Shown: positions 34,165 to 44,751, counted from the first letter of the stretch. The stretch is 64,000 nucleotides of DNA from Lacinutrix sp. Hel_I_90 (GCF_000934685.1 NZ_JYNQ01000001.1:1724501-1788500), one strand, 5' to 3'. A program made the numbers and translations. The notes: generated by a model not told the origin, from the sequence alone.

Positions 34165-37100
34165 TTATCTGTTTAAGTATAAACGCCCTTGTTCGGGTTT
34201 GTTTACGCCATCATTGAAGTTGAAAATGTAATAATAAACACCAACTGGCAAGTCACCACTTCCAATGGATCTTGATTGGTTAGATTTACCATCAAATGCT
34301 GGTGTAGAAGCATTTCCTTTATACACGATATTCCCATAGCGATTATAAATCTCCATTTCGAATTTTGGGTACAATATGTCTAAGTTGTCTACATAAAATG
34401 TGTCGTTTACTCCATCTCCATTAGGTGAAAACCCGTCTGGAACCACTAATATTCCGCAACGCGTTACGTCTGGATTAACGGCTAAACGTATGCTGCTTTC
34501 ACATCCTGTAACAGGATCAATTAAAACAGCATAATAAGTGGTATCTGGGGTAAGTTCAGTTGAGCTACTAATAACACTACCATTGGTTACAGCATCATAC
34601 CATAATACATTACTTGTTGTTGCATTGTATTCAGAAATATTATCGGTTAACTCTGCTATTGTTGGTGCATCATTAATACATAATTCTTGATCAGCCTCTA
34701 TAAGTGTTGGCGTTGGGGCATTACCTACTGTTACTGTAACTGATACTCTTATTGAGGACTCACAACTAGTGGCTGTGTCTGTTTGTGTCGCGTAATAATC
34801 CTCACCATTAATTAAAGCTTCAGTAGTATCTAAAGGTGTTGTCGTTGTTGGTTCTGCATACCATAGAATTGCCGTTCCAGATACCGAAGCCTCTAAATCT
34901 GCAACTGTAGGATTCTCCGAAGCACAAAACTGAGGTGTTGCGTTGTTTACCGTTGCACTAGCAGAATCGTTAACTGTTACTGTTGCAACCGCTGTAGCAT
35001 CCATTGTACAAGGCGCCACGGCAGTTACTGTATAAGTAAAATTATAGGTTCCCGCTGTGACTTGTGTTAAATCTAAGGTAGTTCCGGAAAAACCTACCGC
35101 AGCATCGTCGTTTGTAAATGTTCCTGAAGTGTTTGGTGTACCATTTAATACCGATAATACATTTAATGCACTATTTGATGCATCAATATTTACTATACAA
35201 ATTATAAAAGTACCATCTGTTCCTGCATCTGCTGCCTGACTTACATTAACATCAAAACTTACGGAATCATTACCACAAGCATTTGCAATAAAGTAAGTAT
35301 AAGTTCCAGATACATTTTCAGCACTAGGATCAAAACTATTTGAAACCGTGTTTGAATTGAATGACCACGTTCCGCCAATATCTACTCCTGTAATATTATC
35401 GAATAAGTTATAAGTGGCATCTGTACTACAGAACGATAAATCTCCATTAGCTGTTCCGGCACTTAGTGGTGCTTCAACCGTAACCGTTATGGTTGTACTG
35501 TCGTCTAAACAAGGTGCTGCAGCTATTACTAAATAAGTGAAATTATAGGTGCCTGGTACGATTCCGTTTGTATCAAAAGTGTTTCCTGTTACTGCTCCGG
35601 TTCCATCGTCATCCATCCAAGTACCAGTTGCATCTTGAGAACCATCTAAACCTGTATTTAAGTTTACAGTGGTATTATTACATGCAATAATAGGCATGGC
35701 TGCTAGTGCTCCTGCATTTGGTGTTTGATTAATAGTTACAGTCACTTCTAATCGCGTTGCAGACTCACAACCTGTAGTGGCATCTGTTTGAGTCGCATAA
35801 TAGGTTTCTCCATCACCTAAAGCAGTTGTTGCTAGTAAAGCAGTTCCGCCAATAGCTTCGTCATACCACTGTATTGTAGTACCTGTTGCTGATAAATCTG
35901 CTATTGTAGCTGCATCACAAAATGCTTGCGCAGCAGCGCCTGCTGGTGCTGGTGTATCATTAATTATAACCGTCACCGTTGGCGTATTAGGATCATCACA
36001 AGTCCCAATTGCATCCACATCGTAAGTAAAGCTATACGTTCCGGCTGCTAAACCATCTAACGTCACAACACTTCCTGCTAATTGACCAGAAGGTGTATCG
36101 TCATTCCAAATACCTGGTTGATCTTCATTATCAAGAAAATCGAATAAATTTATGGTTTGTCCTGTTGTGATTTCAGACAGACAAAATTCAGGCGACGCAT
36201 TCACTGTTCCTCCACTAGGTGCATCTTCAACAGTTAGTACTACCGTTGAACTGTTTGAACACATATTAGCATCTGTAATGTTATAAGTGAAATTATAAGA
36301 CCCAATGGCCAATAGTGTTAAATCTACACTATTTCCAGTTAAGGCTCCTGTTGCATCATCATCTGTCCAGGTTCCACCCGCATCGTTTCCAGCTAATTGA
36401 CCGAATAGATCAAAAGGTGAATTCGCTGCTAAATCATTTTCACAGAATAATCTTGGTGTGGCAGTTCCTGTATTTGGTAATGGATTTATAGTGACTTGAA
36501 CGGTTACTAGTTCATCATCACAAATTCCTATGGCATCTACATCAAAAGTAAAATCATAAGTTGCTGCCGTATACCCTGATAAATCAACAGGATTAGCAAT
36601 TGCTGTTCCTGTATTGTCTGTACCTATGTACCAGGTTCCTGTTTGATCTTCGTTATCTAATAAATCGAATAAATTAAAAGTTACAGGCGCTGCACCTTCA
36701 CAAAATTCGGTCGTTCCATTTACTGTTCCAGATTCCGGAGCATCATCAATAACAATGGTTACCGTGGTACTATTTGAACATCCATTAGCATCTGTTATAC
36801 CATATGTAAAGTTAAAAGTACCAATTACTAATTGAGATAGGTCTAAACTATTTCCACTTAATGCACCTGTTGCGTTATCATCTGTCCAGGTACCACCTGC
36901 ATCCACAGGCGGTCCTAATAAAGTGAATAAATCAAAAGCTGTATTATTAAGTACTGGATCGTTTTCACAATACGGAGCAGGATTATTTGGTATGCCCGTA
37001 TTCGGTAGTGGATTTATAACGACTTGAACGGTTACCAGTTCATCATCACAAATTCCTATGGCATCCACATCAAAAGTAAAATCGTAAGTCGCTGCAGTAT

Positions 37101-38886
37101 ATGCTGATAAATCAACTGGATTAGCAATAGCAGTTCCTGTATTGTCTGCACCTATGTACCAGGTTCCTGTTTGATCTTCATTATCTAATAAATCGAATAA
37201 ATTATAACTTACAGGCGCTGCACCTTCACAAAACTCGATTGTTCCATTTATCGTTCCCGATTCTGGTGCCGGTTCTATTGTGATTGTTATTTGTTCTGAA
37301 TCACTGCAGGTTCCATTATCTATAGTATAGGTGTATAGGTATGGGCTACCAGCAACGGTATATGCTGTAATATCTATTGGGCTAGCAACTGTATTGCTTG
37401 AAATATCTGTCCAAGTTCCACTATTATTGTCTTGTGAACCATCTAAAGCATTAAATAAATCATATGGAGAATTCGTGGTTAATTCATTTTCACAGAAAAC
37501 AGCATTAACCGCAATTCCCGCATTAGGGTCTTGTAAAACGACTACTTGCACTGTAGTAGACTCTTCCGGACACAGATTAGGTGAAACGTTTTGTGTATAA
37601 GTAAAATTATAAGTAGCAGGTGTGAAACCTGATAGATCAATTGGAGAAGTCACCACTGGATCTGTACTTGTAGTTCCTTGTGTCCATTGTCCGTTTGGAT
37701 CTTCATTATCTAATAGTGTTGATAGATCAAATGCCACGGGTAATGCAGCTTCACAAAACGTTACAGGATTTAGTGTAGATGGTATCCCTGAAGTAAATGT
37801 TTCGGATATAGTAATTGTAACTGTAGCGATATCTTCGGGACAAGCGCCATTGGCTGGCACTGTATAAGTATATATATAAATACCTGCACCAAATCCAGAT
37901 ATATTAGTAGTTCCTTGCGGATTTGCGGTTATTGGTGATGGTCCAGTCCATGTACCAGTTGCATCTGGCATTCCAACCAATGCTGGGAATAAATCAAAAT
38001 CCGCGGTGGGAACGTTATCATCACAATACTCTATTGTTCCGGGTGTTCCTGCGTTTGCCGGATCAAAAATATTTACAGTGACCTCTATTGTACTACTAGT
38101 ACACGTGCCTTCATAGGCACGTATAAAATAATTCTCGCCATCACTTAAAGCTGTCGCTGGATTCAATGCTGGTGGAATTGGGTTTCCTAAACCATCAACA
38201 CTGGCAAACCAATTAAAATTATTTGTTGTTCCCGTATCCAAATCTGCCACAGTTGGATTAGTATCCGAACAAAATTCTTGTGGTGTAACAGGTGTTGGAT
38301 CTGTTGGCGAATCGAATACCACTGCAAAACCAACTTCTACCTGACTCTCACATCCTCCTCCATCTACTAAAACAATATAATAATTAGTAGGAGAGCTAGA
38401 TAAAGCATCTGTAGCATTGGCAAGTATCGTTAAGTCTGGGTCATAAAAAATAGCTACAGATAGACCTCCTGAAATAAAAGGTTGTATATCATTATTGATA
38501 AATGTTTGAATGGTAGGATTTTCATTAGAACAATAAAAGCCATCAAAGATTTGACCAGATGGATTAACAACAAAGTCAACCATTATAGAGGGTCTTGGCG
38601 CACAACTTCCCGAGTTACTTTCCGCATAATAAGTGCCTTCTTGAACAAGTTGTGTTGAAGTAAATGCGCTACCGCCTGTTGCTGCGCTGTACCATAGAAT
38701 TCCATCACCATTATCTGTGGCAAACGCATTCAAGTCATTGAATGTAAAACCAGATGCATCACAAATTATTGGATTAGGATTGTTTACCGTAGGGCATTGA
38801 GCATACATAAAATAACTACTGCTCAGGAAAACCATAATGTAGGACAGAGTGATTACTGATCTCCTAAATAAGGATTTTATTTTCAT
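34165..38886 (-). CDS. Giant adhesin with Ig-like repeats and T9SS type-B sorting domain
   Basis: About 1573 residues from the MKIKSLFRRS start (ATG at 38886; the longer frame adds 18 residues without a better signal). A signal peptide ends MYAQ. The body is a chain of ~80-residue modules with a Cys near each start (FCEGAAP, FCENDL, YCENDP), a T/G-W-T core and D-rich strands. The C-terminal ~90 residues are a type-B (gliding-motility-associated) sorting domain: VPDGFSPNGDGVNDTFYV ... IYNRYGN ... GVYYYIFNF. The partner PorP/SprF and OmpA proteins follow. It is a cell-surface adhesin or mobile filament like SprB. Two ~90-residue stretches are nearly identical, suggesting recent internal duplication. 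Confidence 0.9.
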   Translation of the reverse strand: MKIKSLFRRSVITLSYIMVFLSSSYFMYAQCPTVNNPNPIICDASGFTFNDLNAFATDNGDGILWYSAATGGSAFTSTQLVQEGTYYAESNSGSCAPRPSIMVDFVVNPSGQIFDGFYCSNENPTIQTFINNDIQPFISGGLSVAIFYDPDLTILANATDALSSSPTNYYIVLVDGGGCESQVEVGFAVVFDSPTDPTPVTPQEFCSDTNPTVADLDTGTTNNFNWFASVDGLGNPIPPALNPATALSDGENYFIRAYEGTCTSSTIEVTVNIFDPANAGTPGTIEYCDDNVPTADFDLFPALVGMPDATGTWTGPSPITANPQGTTNISGFGAGIYIYTYTVPANGACPEDIATVTITISETFTSGIPSTLNPVTFCEAALPVAFDLSTLLDNEDPNGQWTQGTTSTDPVVTSPIDLSGFTPATYNFTYTQNVSPNLCPEESTTVQVVVLQDPNAGIAVNAVFCENELTTNSPYDLFNALDGSQDNNSGTWTDISSNTVASPIDITAYTVAGSPYLYTYTIDNGTCSDSEQITITIEPAPESGTINGTIEFCEGAAPVSYNLFDLLDNEDQTGTWYIGADNTGTAIANPVDLSAYTAATYDFTFDVDAIGICDDELVTVQVVINPLPNTGIPNNPAPYCENDPVLNNTAFDLFTLLGPPVDAGGTWTDDNATGALSGNSLDLSQLVIGTFNFTYGITDANGCSNSTTVTIVIDDAPESGTVNGTTEFCEGAAPVTFNLFDLLDNEDQTGTWYIGTDNTGTAIANPVDLSGYTAATYDFTFDVDAIGICDDELVTVQVTINPLPNTGTATPRLFCENDLAANSPFDLFGQLAGNDAGGTWTDDDATGALTGNSVDLTLLAIGSYNFTYNITDANMCSNSSTVVLTVEDAPSGGTVNASPEFCLSEITTGQTINLFDFLDNEDQPGIWNDDTPSGQLAGSVVTLDGLAAGTYSFTYDVDAIGTCDDPNTPTVTVIINDTPAPAGAAAQAFCDAATIADLSATGTTIQWYDEAIGGTALLATTALGDGETYYATQTDATTGCESATRLEVTVTINQTPNAGALAAMPIIACNNTTVNLNTGLDGSQDATGTWMDDDGTGAVTGNTFDTNGIVPGTYNFTYLVIAAAPCLDDSTTITVTVEAPLSAGTANGDLSFCSTDATYNLFDNITGVDIGGTWSFNSNTVSNSFDPSAENVSGTYTYFIANACGNDSVSFDVNVSQAADAGTDGTFIICIVNIDASNSALNVLSVLNGTPNTSGTFTNDDAAVGFSGTTLDLTQVTAGTYNFTYTVTAVAPCTMDATAVATVTVNDSASATVNNATPQFCASENPTVADLEASVSGTAILWYAEPTTTTPLDTTEALINGEDYYATQTDTATSCESSIRVSVTVTVGNAPTPTLIEADQELCINDAPTIAELTDNISEYNATTSNVLWYDAVTNGSVISSSTELTPDTTYYAVLIDPVTGCESSIRLAVNPDVTRCGILVVPDGFSPNGDGVNDTFYVDNLDILYPKFEMEIYNRYGNIVYKGNASTPAFDGKSNQSRSIGSGDLPVGVYYYIFNFNDGVNKPEQGRLYLNR
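36468..36741 (-). repeat. Near-identical internal repeat of the adhesin gene, copy 1
   Basis: About 270 bp that match 36998-37270 with only scattered differences, encoding GTTEFCEGAAPVTFNLFD ... DELVTVQVTINPLPNTG-type sequence. Confidence 0.75.
36998..37270 (-). repeat. Near-identical internal repeat of the adhesin gene, copy 2
   Basis: Partner of 36468-36741; the two lie about 530 bp apart, that is two modules, with the intervening module also related. Confidence 0.75.
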
Positions 38887-39073
38887 AATATTGGTTCGTT
38901 TAGTTAATAGCAATCGCCGAAAACTGCCAAATTTAATCATTCATTAATTTAGCGTAAATTTTCTGACAAAAATAATTTATAAATACAATTTAACTGATTT
39001 TATTGTATTTCATCGAAAATATTCCTTTTTTTTTGCGTTTATCAAAATAATCGCTCGAAATCCGCCAAAATAA

Positions 39074-39103
39074 AAAAGCGTATTCTATGCAGAATACGCT
39101 TTT
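39074..39103. terminator. Intrinsic terminator of the act-cox operon
   Basis: Stem AAAAGCGTATTCT / AGAATACGCTTTT (13 bp) with a 4-base loop ATGC, 25 bp past the coxA stop codon. Confidence 0.85.
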
Positions 39104-39128
39104 CAATATGTGTTTAAAAAGAAAATTT

Positions 39129-40919
39129 TTAATGTTGTAATTCTTCTTCACCCTCTTTAAGTGGAACGATTTGCGACACAAAGTCTTCATCATGCCCAGG
39201 TTTACTGTAGTCATATGCCCAACGGTGTACATGAGGAATTTCTCCTGGCCAGTTACCATGAATATGCTCTACAGGAGTTGTCCATTCTAAGGTATTTGAA
39301 CGCCATGGATTTTGTACTGCTTTCTTTCCAAAGAAAATACTACTAAAGAAGTTATATAAAAATACAATTTGAAACGCTCCTCCAATTAAAGCAAAAATTG
39401 TAATAACAACGTTTACATCTTGTAAATCATCAAATAACGGGAAGTTACTATTTGTATAGTAACGTCTTGGTAGCCCTGCCATTCCGATGAAGTGCATTGG
39501 GAAGAATACGCCATAGGCACAAACTGCCGTTACCCAAAAGTGAACATATCCTAAATTCTTATTCAGCATACGACCAAACATTTTTGGGAACCAATGGTAA
39601 ATTCCTGCAAACATACCATATAAGGCTGAAATCCCCATCACTAAGTGAAAGTGTGCCACTACAAAATAAGTATCGTGTACGTTTATATCTAAGGCACTAT
39701 CACCAAGAATAATACCTGTTAAACCTCCAGTAATAAAAGTAGAAACTAATCCTATAGAAAACAGCATGGCTGGATTCATTTGAAGGTTTCCTTTCCAAAG
39801 CGTAGTAATATAATTAAACGCTTTTACCGCAGATGGTATTGCAATAAGTAATGTTGTGAAGGTAAATACAGATCCTAAGAATGGATTCATTCCTGAGATA
39901 AACATGTGGTGACCCCAAACGATTGTTGATAAAAAGGCGATGGCTAAAATTGAAGCAATCATGGCACGGTAACCAAAAATAGGTTTACGTGAGTTCGTTG
40001 CTATAATTTCTGAAGTAATCCCTAATGCTGGTAGTAATACAATATATACCTCTGGGTGTCCTAAGAACCAAAATAAATGTTCAAATAATACTGGTGACCC
40101 CCCTTGGTAATGTAATACATCCCCTTGAATAAAAATATCTGATAAGAAGAACGAAGTACCAAAACTTCTATCCATTATTAATAATAATGCTGCAGATAAT
40201 AATACTGGGAATGAAATAACACCAATAATTGCGGTTACAAAAAAGGCCCATATTGTTAATGGCAATCTTGTCATCGACATCCCTTTTGTACGTAAGTTTA
40301 TTACGGTCACAATGTAATTAAGAGATCCTAATAATGAAGAGGCAATAAAAATAGCCATAGAAGCTAACCACATCGTCATTCCTGCACCTGAGCCCCCTTG
40401 AGCCATTGGCAACGCACTTAATGGCGGATAAATTGTCCATCCTGCTGCTGCTGGTCCAGCTTCAACAAAGAAAGACAAAACCATAATAACACTAGAGATA
40501 AAAAATAACCAGTAAGAAATCATGTTTAAGAATCCTGAGGCCATATCTCGTGCACCAATTTGCAACGGGATTAATAAATTACTAAATGTACCACTTAACC
40601 CTGCTGTTAGTACAAAGAATACCATAATAGTACCATGAATGGTCACTAATGCCAAATAAATATCGGCATCCATTACGCCTTCTGGTGCCCATTTTCCAAG
40701 TAATGCTTGAAAAATAACATTTGGTTGCTCTGGCCATGCAATTTGCATACGCATCATAAGAGACATCATCACCCCAACAACTCCCATAATAGTACCTGTA
40801 ATTAGGTACTGCTTAGCAATCATTTTGTGATCTTGACTAAATATGTATTTAGTTACGAAAGTTTCTTTATGATGGTGACCATGATCGTCGTTTGCATGTG
40901 CTTCTACGTGTGCTGACAT
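39129..40919 (-). CDS. coxA: Cytochrome c oxidase subunit I
   Basis: A 596-residue, 12-helix catalytic subunit of aa3/caa3-type heme-copper oxidase, which reduces oxygen to water and pumps protons. Seen: the ISYWLFF / WTIYPPLS helices, WFLGHPEVYIVLLP with the Cu-B histidine and the cross-linked HPEVY tyrosine of A-type oxidases, the HHMF pair, and HDTYFVVAHFHLVMG with the heme ligands. The N-terminus is His-rich (HVEAHANDDHGHHHKE). It lies 74 bp downstream of coxB and ends the operon, so ActA-F and the oxidase are made together. Confidence 0.97.
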   Translation of the reverse strand: MSAHVEAHANDDHGHHHKETFVTKYIFSQDHKMIAKQYLITGTIMGVVGVMMSLMMRMQIAWPEQPNVIFQALLGKWAPEGVMDADIYLALVTIHGTIMVFFVLTAGLSGTFSNLLIPLQIGARDMASGFLNMISYWLFFISSVIMVLSFFVEAGPAAAGWTIYPPLSALPMAQGGSGAGMTMWLASMAIFIASSLLGSLNYIVTVINLRTKGMSMTRLPLTIWAFFVTAIIGVISFPVLLSAALLLIMDRSFGTSFFLSDIFIQGDVLHYQGGSPVLFEHLFWFLGHPEVYIVLLPALGITSEIIATNSRKPIFGYRAMIASILAIAFLSTIVWGHHMFISGMNPFLGSVFTFTTLLIAIPSAVKAFNYITTLWKGNLQMNPAMLFSIGLVSTFITGGLTGIILGDSALDINVHDTYFVVAHFHLVMGISALYGMFAGIYHWFPKMFGRMLNKNLGYVHFWVTAVCAYGVFFPMHFIGMAGLPRRYYTNSNFPLFDDLQDVNVVITIFALIGGAFQIVFLYNFFSSIFFGKKAVQNPWRSNTLEWTTPVEHIHGNWPGEIPHVHRWAYDYSKPGHDEDFVSQIVPLKEGEEELQH

Positions 40920-40993
40920 AATCTTAATATCTTTTTTTAATCTTTTAGTATTCTTTGGTAATAAGTAATGGACTTTTATTTATCCACAATCTC

Positions 40994-42187
40994 TTAATTG
41001 GATGCGGCCTCGTCCTCGCTAACTGTATCATTAGCTAAACCCGTTTCTTCATTAGCCAATTCGTTTTCATTTTTAATCGCATCATCACTAGCTGTTTCAT
41101 CCATCACTGGTTCATCCTCGATTAACGAATCTTTAAACACTTTCTGTGTTTTCATCCAAGCATCATATTCTTCCTGTGTTTCCACGATGATCTTCATTTG
41201 CATGTTGTAGTGTGATTTACCACAAATCTTATTACATAATAATAAGTAATCAAATTCGTAACGCTCTAAACCTTCTTCTCCTTTGGCGACTAAAGCTTTA
41301 CTCTTTTCTATTCTTATGTCATTAATATTTTGAACTTTGTCAAGCATTTCAGGTGTTTCACGCATATCGAAAGTGGTTACAGTAGGCGTAAAACCAAATT
41401 GCGTAATCATACCCGGAACACAGTTCATTTGTGCTCTAAAGTGTGGCATGTATGCCGAGTGCAATACATCTTGTGAACGCATTTTAAATAATACTGGACG
41501 CCCAACAGGTAAATGTAATTCTGTAGTAATCACATCGTCCTGTGCATTAGGATCAGATTCATTTAAACCTAAAATGTTTGCGCGATTAATATCGATTAAT
41601 CTAACGTTTGCTTCTCCTAGGGTATTATCTTCCCCTCCATATCTCGCTTTCCAGTTGAATTGCTGTGCATATAATTCTACAACTAATGGATCATTTTCTG
41701 TACTTACGTTCATAATCGTCGTCCAGGTAAATAACCCTTGAATAATTAATCCCGCTAATACAATCACTGGAATGATGGTCCAGATGGCTTCTAATTTGTT
41801 ATTATCTGCATAGAACAAGGCTTTTTTACCTTTCTCTCCTCTGTACTTAAAAGCGAAGTAATGCAATAGAAATTGTGTTACCGTCTGAACAAAGAAAATA
41901 ACAATCATTGAGATAATCATTAAATTATCTATTCCTGGTCCATGTTCTGAAGCTGAATTAGACATTAAAGGAAAATCGCCGAACATAACAAAACACAGGA
42001 TTGTAATGACATAAATGAAGATTAAAAAACCTAACATTAAATAACCATTAATCTTGTTGTCTTGGTCGTTTGCTACTTGATTATTACTCTCAGCTGTTTT
42101 GCCTTGCGTTAAATCGAATATCTTTACCATTTGCCATATGGCAACTAATATGAATACTAAAACTATAATTGATAATAAAGCCGTCAT
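40994..42187 (-). CDS. coxB: Cytochrome c oxidase subunit II
   Basis: A 397-residue subunit with four N-terminal hydrophobic helices (about 4-24, 48-68, 88-110, 134-156), two more than the classical form. The periplasmic CuA domain has the ligands H243, C318, C322, H326 and M329 (CNKICGKSHYNM) and the aromatic QFNWKARYGG entry region. It accepts electrons from cytochrome c or Alternative Complex III and passes them to subunit I. An acidic tail of about 45 residues (DEPVMDETASDD ... EDEAASN) ends the protein. No cytochrome c domain is fused. Confidence 0.95.
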   Translation of the reverse strand: MTALLSIIVLVFILVAIWQMVKIFDLTQGKTAESNNQVANDQDNKINGYLMLGFLIFIYVITILCFVMFGDFPLMSNSASEHGPGIDNLMIISMIVIFFVQTVTQFLLHYFAFKYRGEKGKKALFYADNNKLEAIWTIIPVIVLAGLIIQGLFTWTTIMNVSTENDPLVVELYAQQFNWKARYGGEDNTLGEANVRLIDINRANILGLNESDPNAQDDVITTELHLPVGRPVLFKMRSQDVLHSAYMPHFRAQMNCVPGMITQFGFTPTVTTFDMRETPEMLDKVQNINDIRIEKSKALVAKGEEGLERYEFDYLLLCNKICGKSHYNMQMKIIVETQEEYDAWMKTQKVFKDSLIEDEPVMDETASDDAIKNENELANEETGLANDTVSEDEAASN

Positions 42188-42226
42188 TGTTGTCGTTCTT
42201 CTTTATTGATTTGTTTCTTACTAATA

Positions 42227-43618
42227 CTAATAATGAAAATGTTCACTTTCTTTTATAAAAGGATTACGTGTTGGCTCTAATGGCGCTTTAGTAAGTGCTG
42301 TAAAGACAATAAAAATAAATAATCCGATAAAGAATAACATTGAACAAATTTCTGGTATCCCTATATACCATTGGTCACCAACCGTCGCTGGCATAATCAT
42401 ATTAAACACATCCACATAGTGACCAGCTAAAATTACGATACCTGCCATTACAACGAACCAAGGTACACGCTTATAATCGCTATTCATTAAAATTAAAAAT
42501 GGAAAGATAAAGTTCATTACAACCATTCCGAAGAATGGTAATTTATAATCTTCAATACGTGTTACGAAATAGGTTACTTCTTCTGGAATGTTTGAATACC
42601 AAATTAACATGAATTGAGAGAACCATAAATAGGTCCAGAAAATACTAAAGCCAAACATGAATTTTGCTAAATCATGTAAATGACTATCATTCACCTTAGG
42701 TAGTAATCCTTTACTTTTTAAATATATTGTGATTAGTGCAATTACTGTTATTCCACAAACCAACATCCCTGCTAAAACGTACCAACCGAATAACGTTGAG
42801 AACCAGTGTGGATCTACACTCATAATCCAATCCCATGACATTATAGACTCAGTATATATAAAGAACACCAAGAATGCTGCAGAAATACGAAAGGTTTTTT
42901 TAAAGTTTTTGTTGTCCTCTGCTTTATCTTGAGCTAGAGAAAACTTTCTTGCAAAGTATCTGTATAAACTCCAACCCGCGATAAAGATTAAACCTCTAAT
43001 AATGAAGCCAGAAACATTTAACCAACCTGTTTTACCTTGGATTAATTTATCGTGAGCTACAACTTCTGGATCCATCCAAACAAAAATGTTATAATGACCA
43101 ATAAAGTTAGATAATGCTGCAATTAATAATACAATTAAACCCCCAGGCAACACGTAAGCTGTTATCCCTTCCATAACTCTTAATAACAACGGTGACCAAC
43201 CTGCCTGTGAAGCGTATTGGATAGCATAGAATGCCAAAACACCTAAAGAAATCATAAAGAAAAAGAACGCCGCGATGTAAAAGGCAGACCAAGGTCTGTT
43301 ATGCATGGCATGCATGACATGTTCTGCATGGGCATCTCCATGATGAACCGCTTCTGTCGCTCCATGTGTATTAGTATCATGTGCATTATCAGAATGCTCA
43401 GCATCATCAGCAACAACATGTGCTTCTGTTTCCATTTTATGAGTTTCTTCTGCATGAGACGCTTGAGCATGACCACCATGCGCATCTCCTTCAGCAAGCA
43501 TTGTTTTTACTTCTTCTAACGTTTTATTAGAGGATATAAAACCATAGCCGACACCTAATGCTCCAACAAGCATTAAAACGATAGCAGTTAATCTTAGTCT
43601 GTTTGAAATTGTATACAT
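42227..43618 (-). CDS. actF: Alternative Complex III subunit ActF (NrfD-like membrane protein)
   Basis: A 463-residue membrane protein of Alternative Complex III with about ten hydrophobic helices. It is related to ActC/NrfD and belongs to the quinone-facing membrane part. Residues ~40-105, between the first and second helix, are very His-rich (GDAHGGHAQASHAEETH, AVHHGDAHAEHVMHAMH) and would lie on the periplasmic side, which could bind metal ions. It lies 39 bp before coxB and 26 bp after actE. The name follows its place in the conserved actABCDEF order and its size. Confidence 0.9.
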   Translation of the reverse strand: MYTISNRLRLTAIVLMLVGALGVGYGFISSNKTLEEVKTMLAEGDAHGGHAQASHAEETHKMETEAHVVADDAEHSDNAHDTNTHGATEAVHHGDAHAEHVMHAMHNRPWSAFYIAAFFFFMISLGVLAFYAIQYASQAGWSPLLLRVMEGITAYVLPGGLIVLLIAALSNFIGHYNIFVWMDPEVVAHDKLIQGKTGWLNVSGFIIRGLIFIAGWSLYRYFARKFSLAQDKAEDNKNFKKTFRISAAFLVFFIYTESIMSWDWIMSVDPHWFSTLFGWYVLAGMLVCGITVIALITIYLKSKGLLPKVNDSHLHDLAKFMFGFSIFWTYLWFSQFMLIWYSNIPEEVTYFVTRIEDYKLPFFGMVVMNFIFPFLILMNSDYKRVPWFVVMAGIVILAGHYVDVFNMIMPATVGDQWYIGIPEICSMLFFIGLFIFIVFTALTKAPLEPTRNPFIKESEHFHY

Positions 43619-43644
43619 ATCTATATATAAACTTTATCTAAATC

Positions 43645-44202
43645 TTATTTTTCTAACTCTGCTTTCAACTTCATCACATAAGCAACTACCTGCCAACGTT
43701 CTTCTTCACTTAGTTGATTTGCGTATGACCCCATAGCGTTCTTACCATAATAAATAGTATGATACACTGACCCTTCTGTAATCGCACGACCAGCATCATC
43801 ATAACCTGGCACACCAAGTATTTTTTCTCTTTGCACTAATTTACCTTGACCTTTACCTTTATTACCATGACATATTGCACAATAGATGGTATATAATGGT
43901 CCGCCTCTTTCATAATCTACTTGAGTAGAATCTAAGGTGCTCTTCAATGCTTCTTTAGCTTCATTATAGCCTTCTGTGGTATTTGCAATATCAAAAGGTG
44001 TGTAACCTCTAGGTATCGCGCCTTCAGCAGGTAGTTTAGCTTCCATATCATTTGGCAAAAATTCAACTTCTTGATAAGCCTCATAAGCCACAGACTTGTA
44101 CATGTTAGGCATGTATTCGTAATTAGGTCTTGAATCTTTTTTACAAGATGCAAAAGAGATAAGTACTACAGCTAATATTGTTATGTTAAAAATACTTTTC
44201 AT
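43645..44202 (-). CDS. actE: Alternative Complex III subunit ActE, monoheme cytochrome c
   Basis: A 185-residue lipoprotein (SFASC lipobox) with one c-type heme motif CAICHGNKGKGQG (CxxCH, ~112-124). Axial Met is in NAMGSYANQL or VAYVMKL. It takes electrons from the pentaheme ActA and hands them to the oxidase or soluble carrier on the outer face of the cytoplasmic membrane. It sits 9 bp from actD and in the fixed act order. Confidence 0.94.
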   Translation of the reverse strand: MKSIFNITILAVVLISFASCKKDSRPNYEYMPNMYKSVAYEAYQEVEFLPNDMEAKLPAEGAIPRGYTPFDIANTTEGYNEAKEALKSTLDSTQVDYERGGPLYTIYCAICHGNKGKGQGKLVQREKILGVPGYDDAGRAITEGSVYHTIYYGKNAMGSYANQLSEEERWQVVAYVMKLKAELEK

Positions 44203-44211
44203 TGTGTATAA

Positions 44212-44742
44212 TTAATGGGTATTATCTACTACGTTTATTTCCACTGCACCAGTTTGTGACAATAAATCGTGCAATTCTTTTTCGTTTCCATGAATTGAGA
44301 TTTCCATTAAAAAATGATCATCTGTTGTTCTTGGATCTGGATTTTCAGCTTTTTTAAAGGGCCACATTCTACTGCGTAAGTAAAACGTGATTACCATTAA
44401 GTGGGCTGCAAAAAACACCGTTAGTTCAAACATGATAGGCACAAAGGCTGGCATGTTTTCTAAATAGCTAAAACTTGGTTTACCACCAATGTTTTGCGGC
44501 CAGTCTTCAATCATAATGAAATCCATCATTAAAACGGCTACAGCTAAACCTACACAACCATACATAAATGATGCGATTGCAATACGTGTTGGCGCTAATC
44601 CCATTGCCTTATCTAGTCCGTGAACTGGAAATGGTGTATATATTTCTTCAATGTGAAATCTTTCAGCTTTTACCTTTTTAACGGCAGCCATTAAGACATC
44701 ATCATCGTTATAAATAGCGTGAATTACTTTTGAAGCTTCCAT
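44212..44742 (-). CDS. actD: Alternative Complex III subunit ActD (DUF3341)
   Basis: A 176-residue DUF3341 protein: FHIEEIYTPFPVHGLDKAMGL (residues ~30-50) is the family signature, followed by two transmembrane helices (about 56-78 and 98-120) and a charged end. It is a small membrane subunit that stabilises Alternative Complex III next to ActC. It lies 9 bp after actC and 9 bp before actE. Confidence 0.95.
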   Translation of the reverse strand: MEASKVIHAIYNDDDVLMAAVKKVKAERFHIEEIYTPFPVHGLDKAMGLAPTRIAIASFMYGCVGLAVAVLMMDFIMIEDWPQNIGGKPSFSYLENMPAFVPIMFELTVFFAAHLMVITFYLRSRMWPFKKAENPDPRTTDDHFLMEISIHGNEKELHDLLSQTGAVEINVVDNTH

Positions 44743-44751
44743 ATGCTACTT

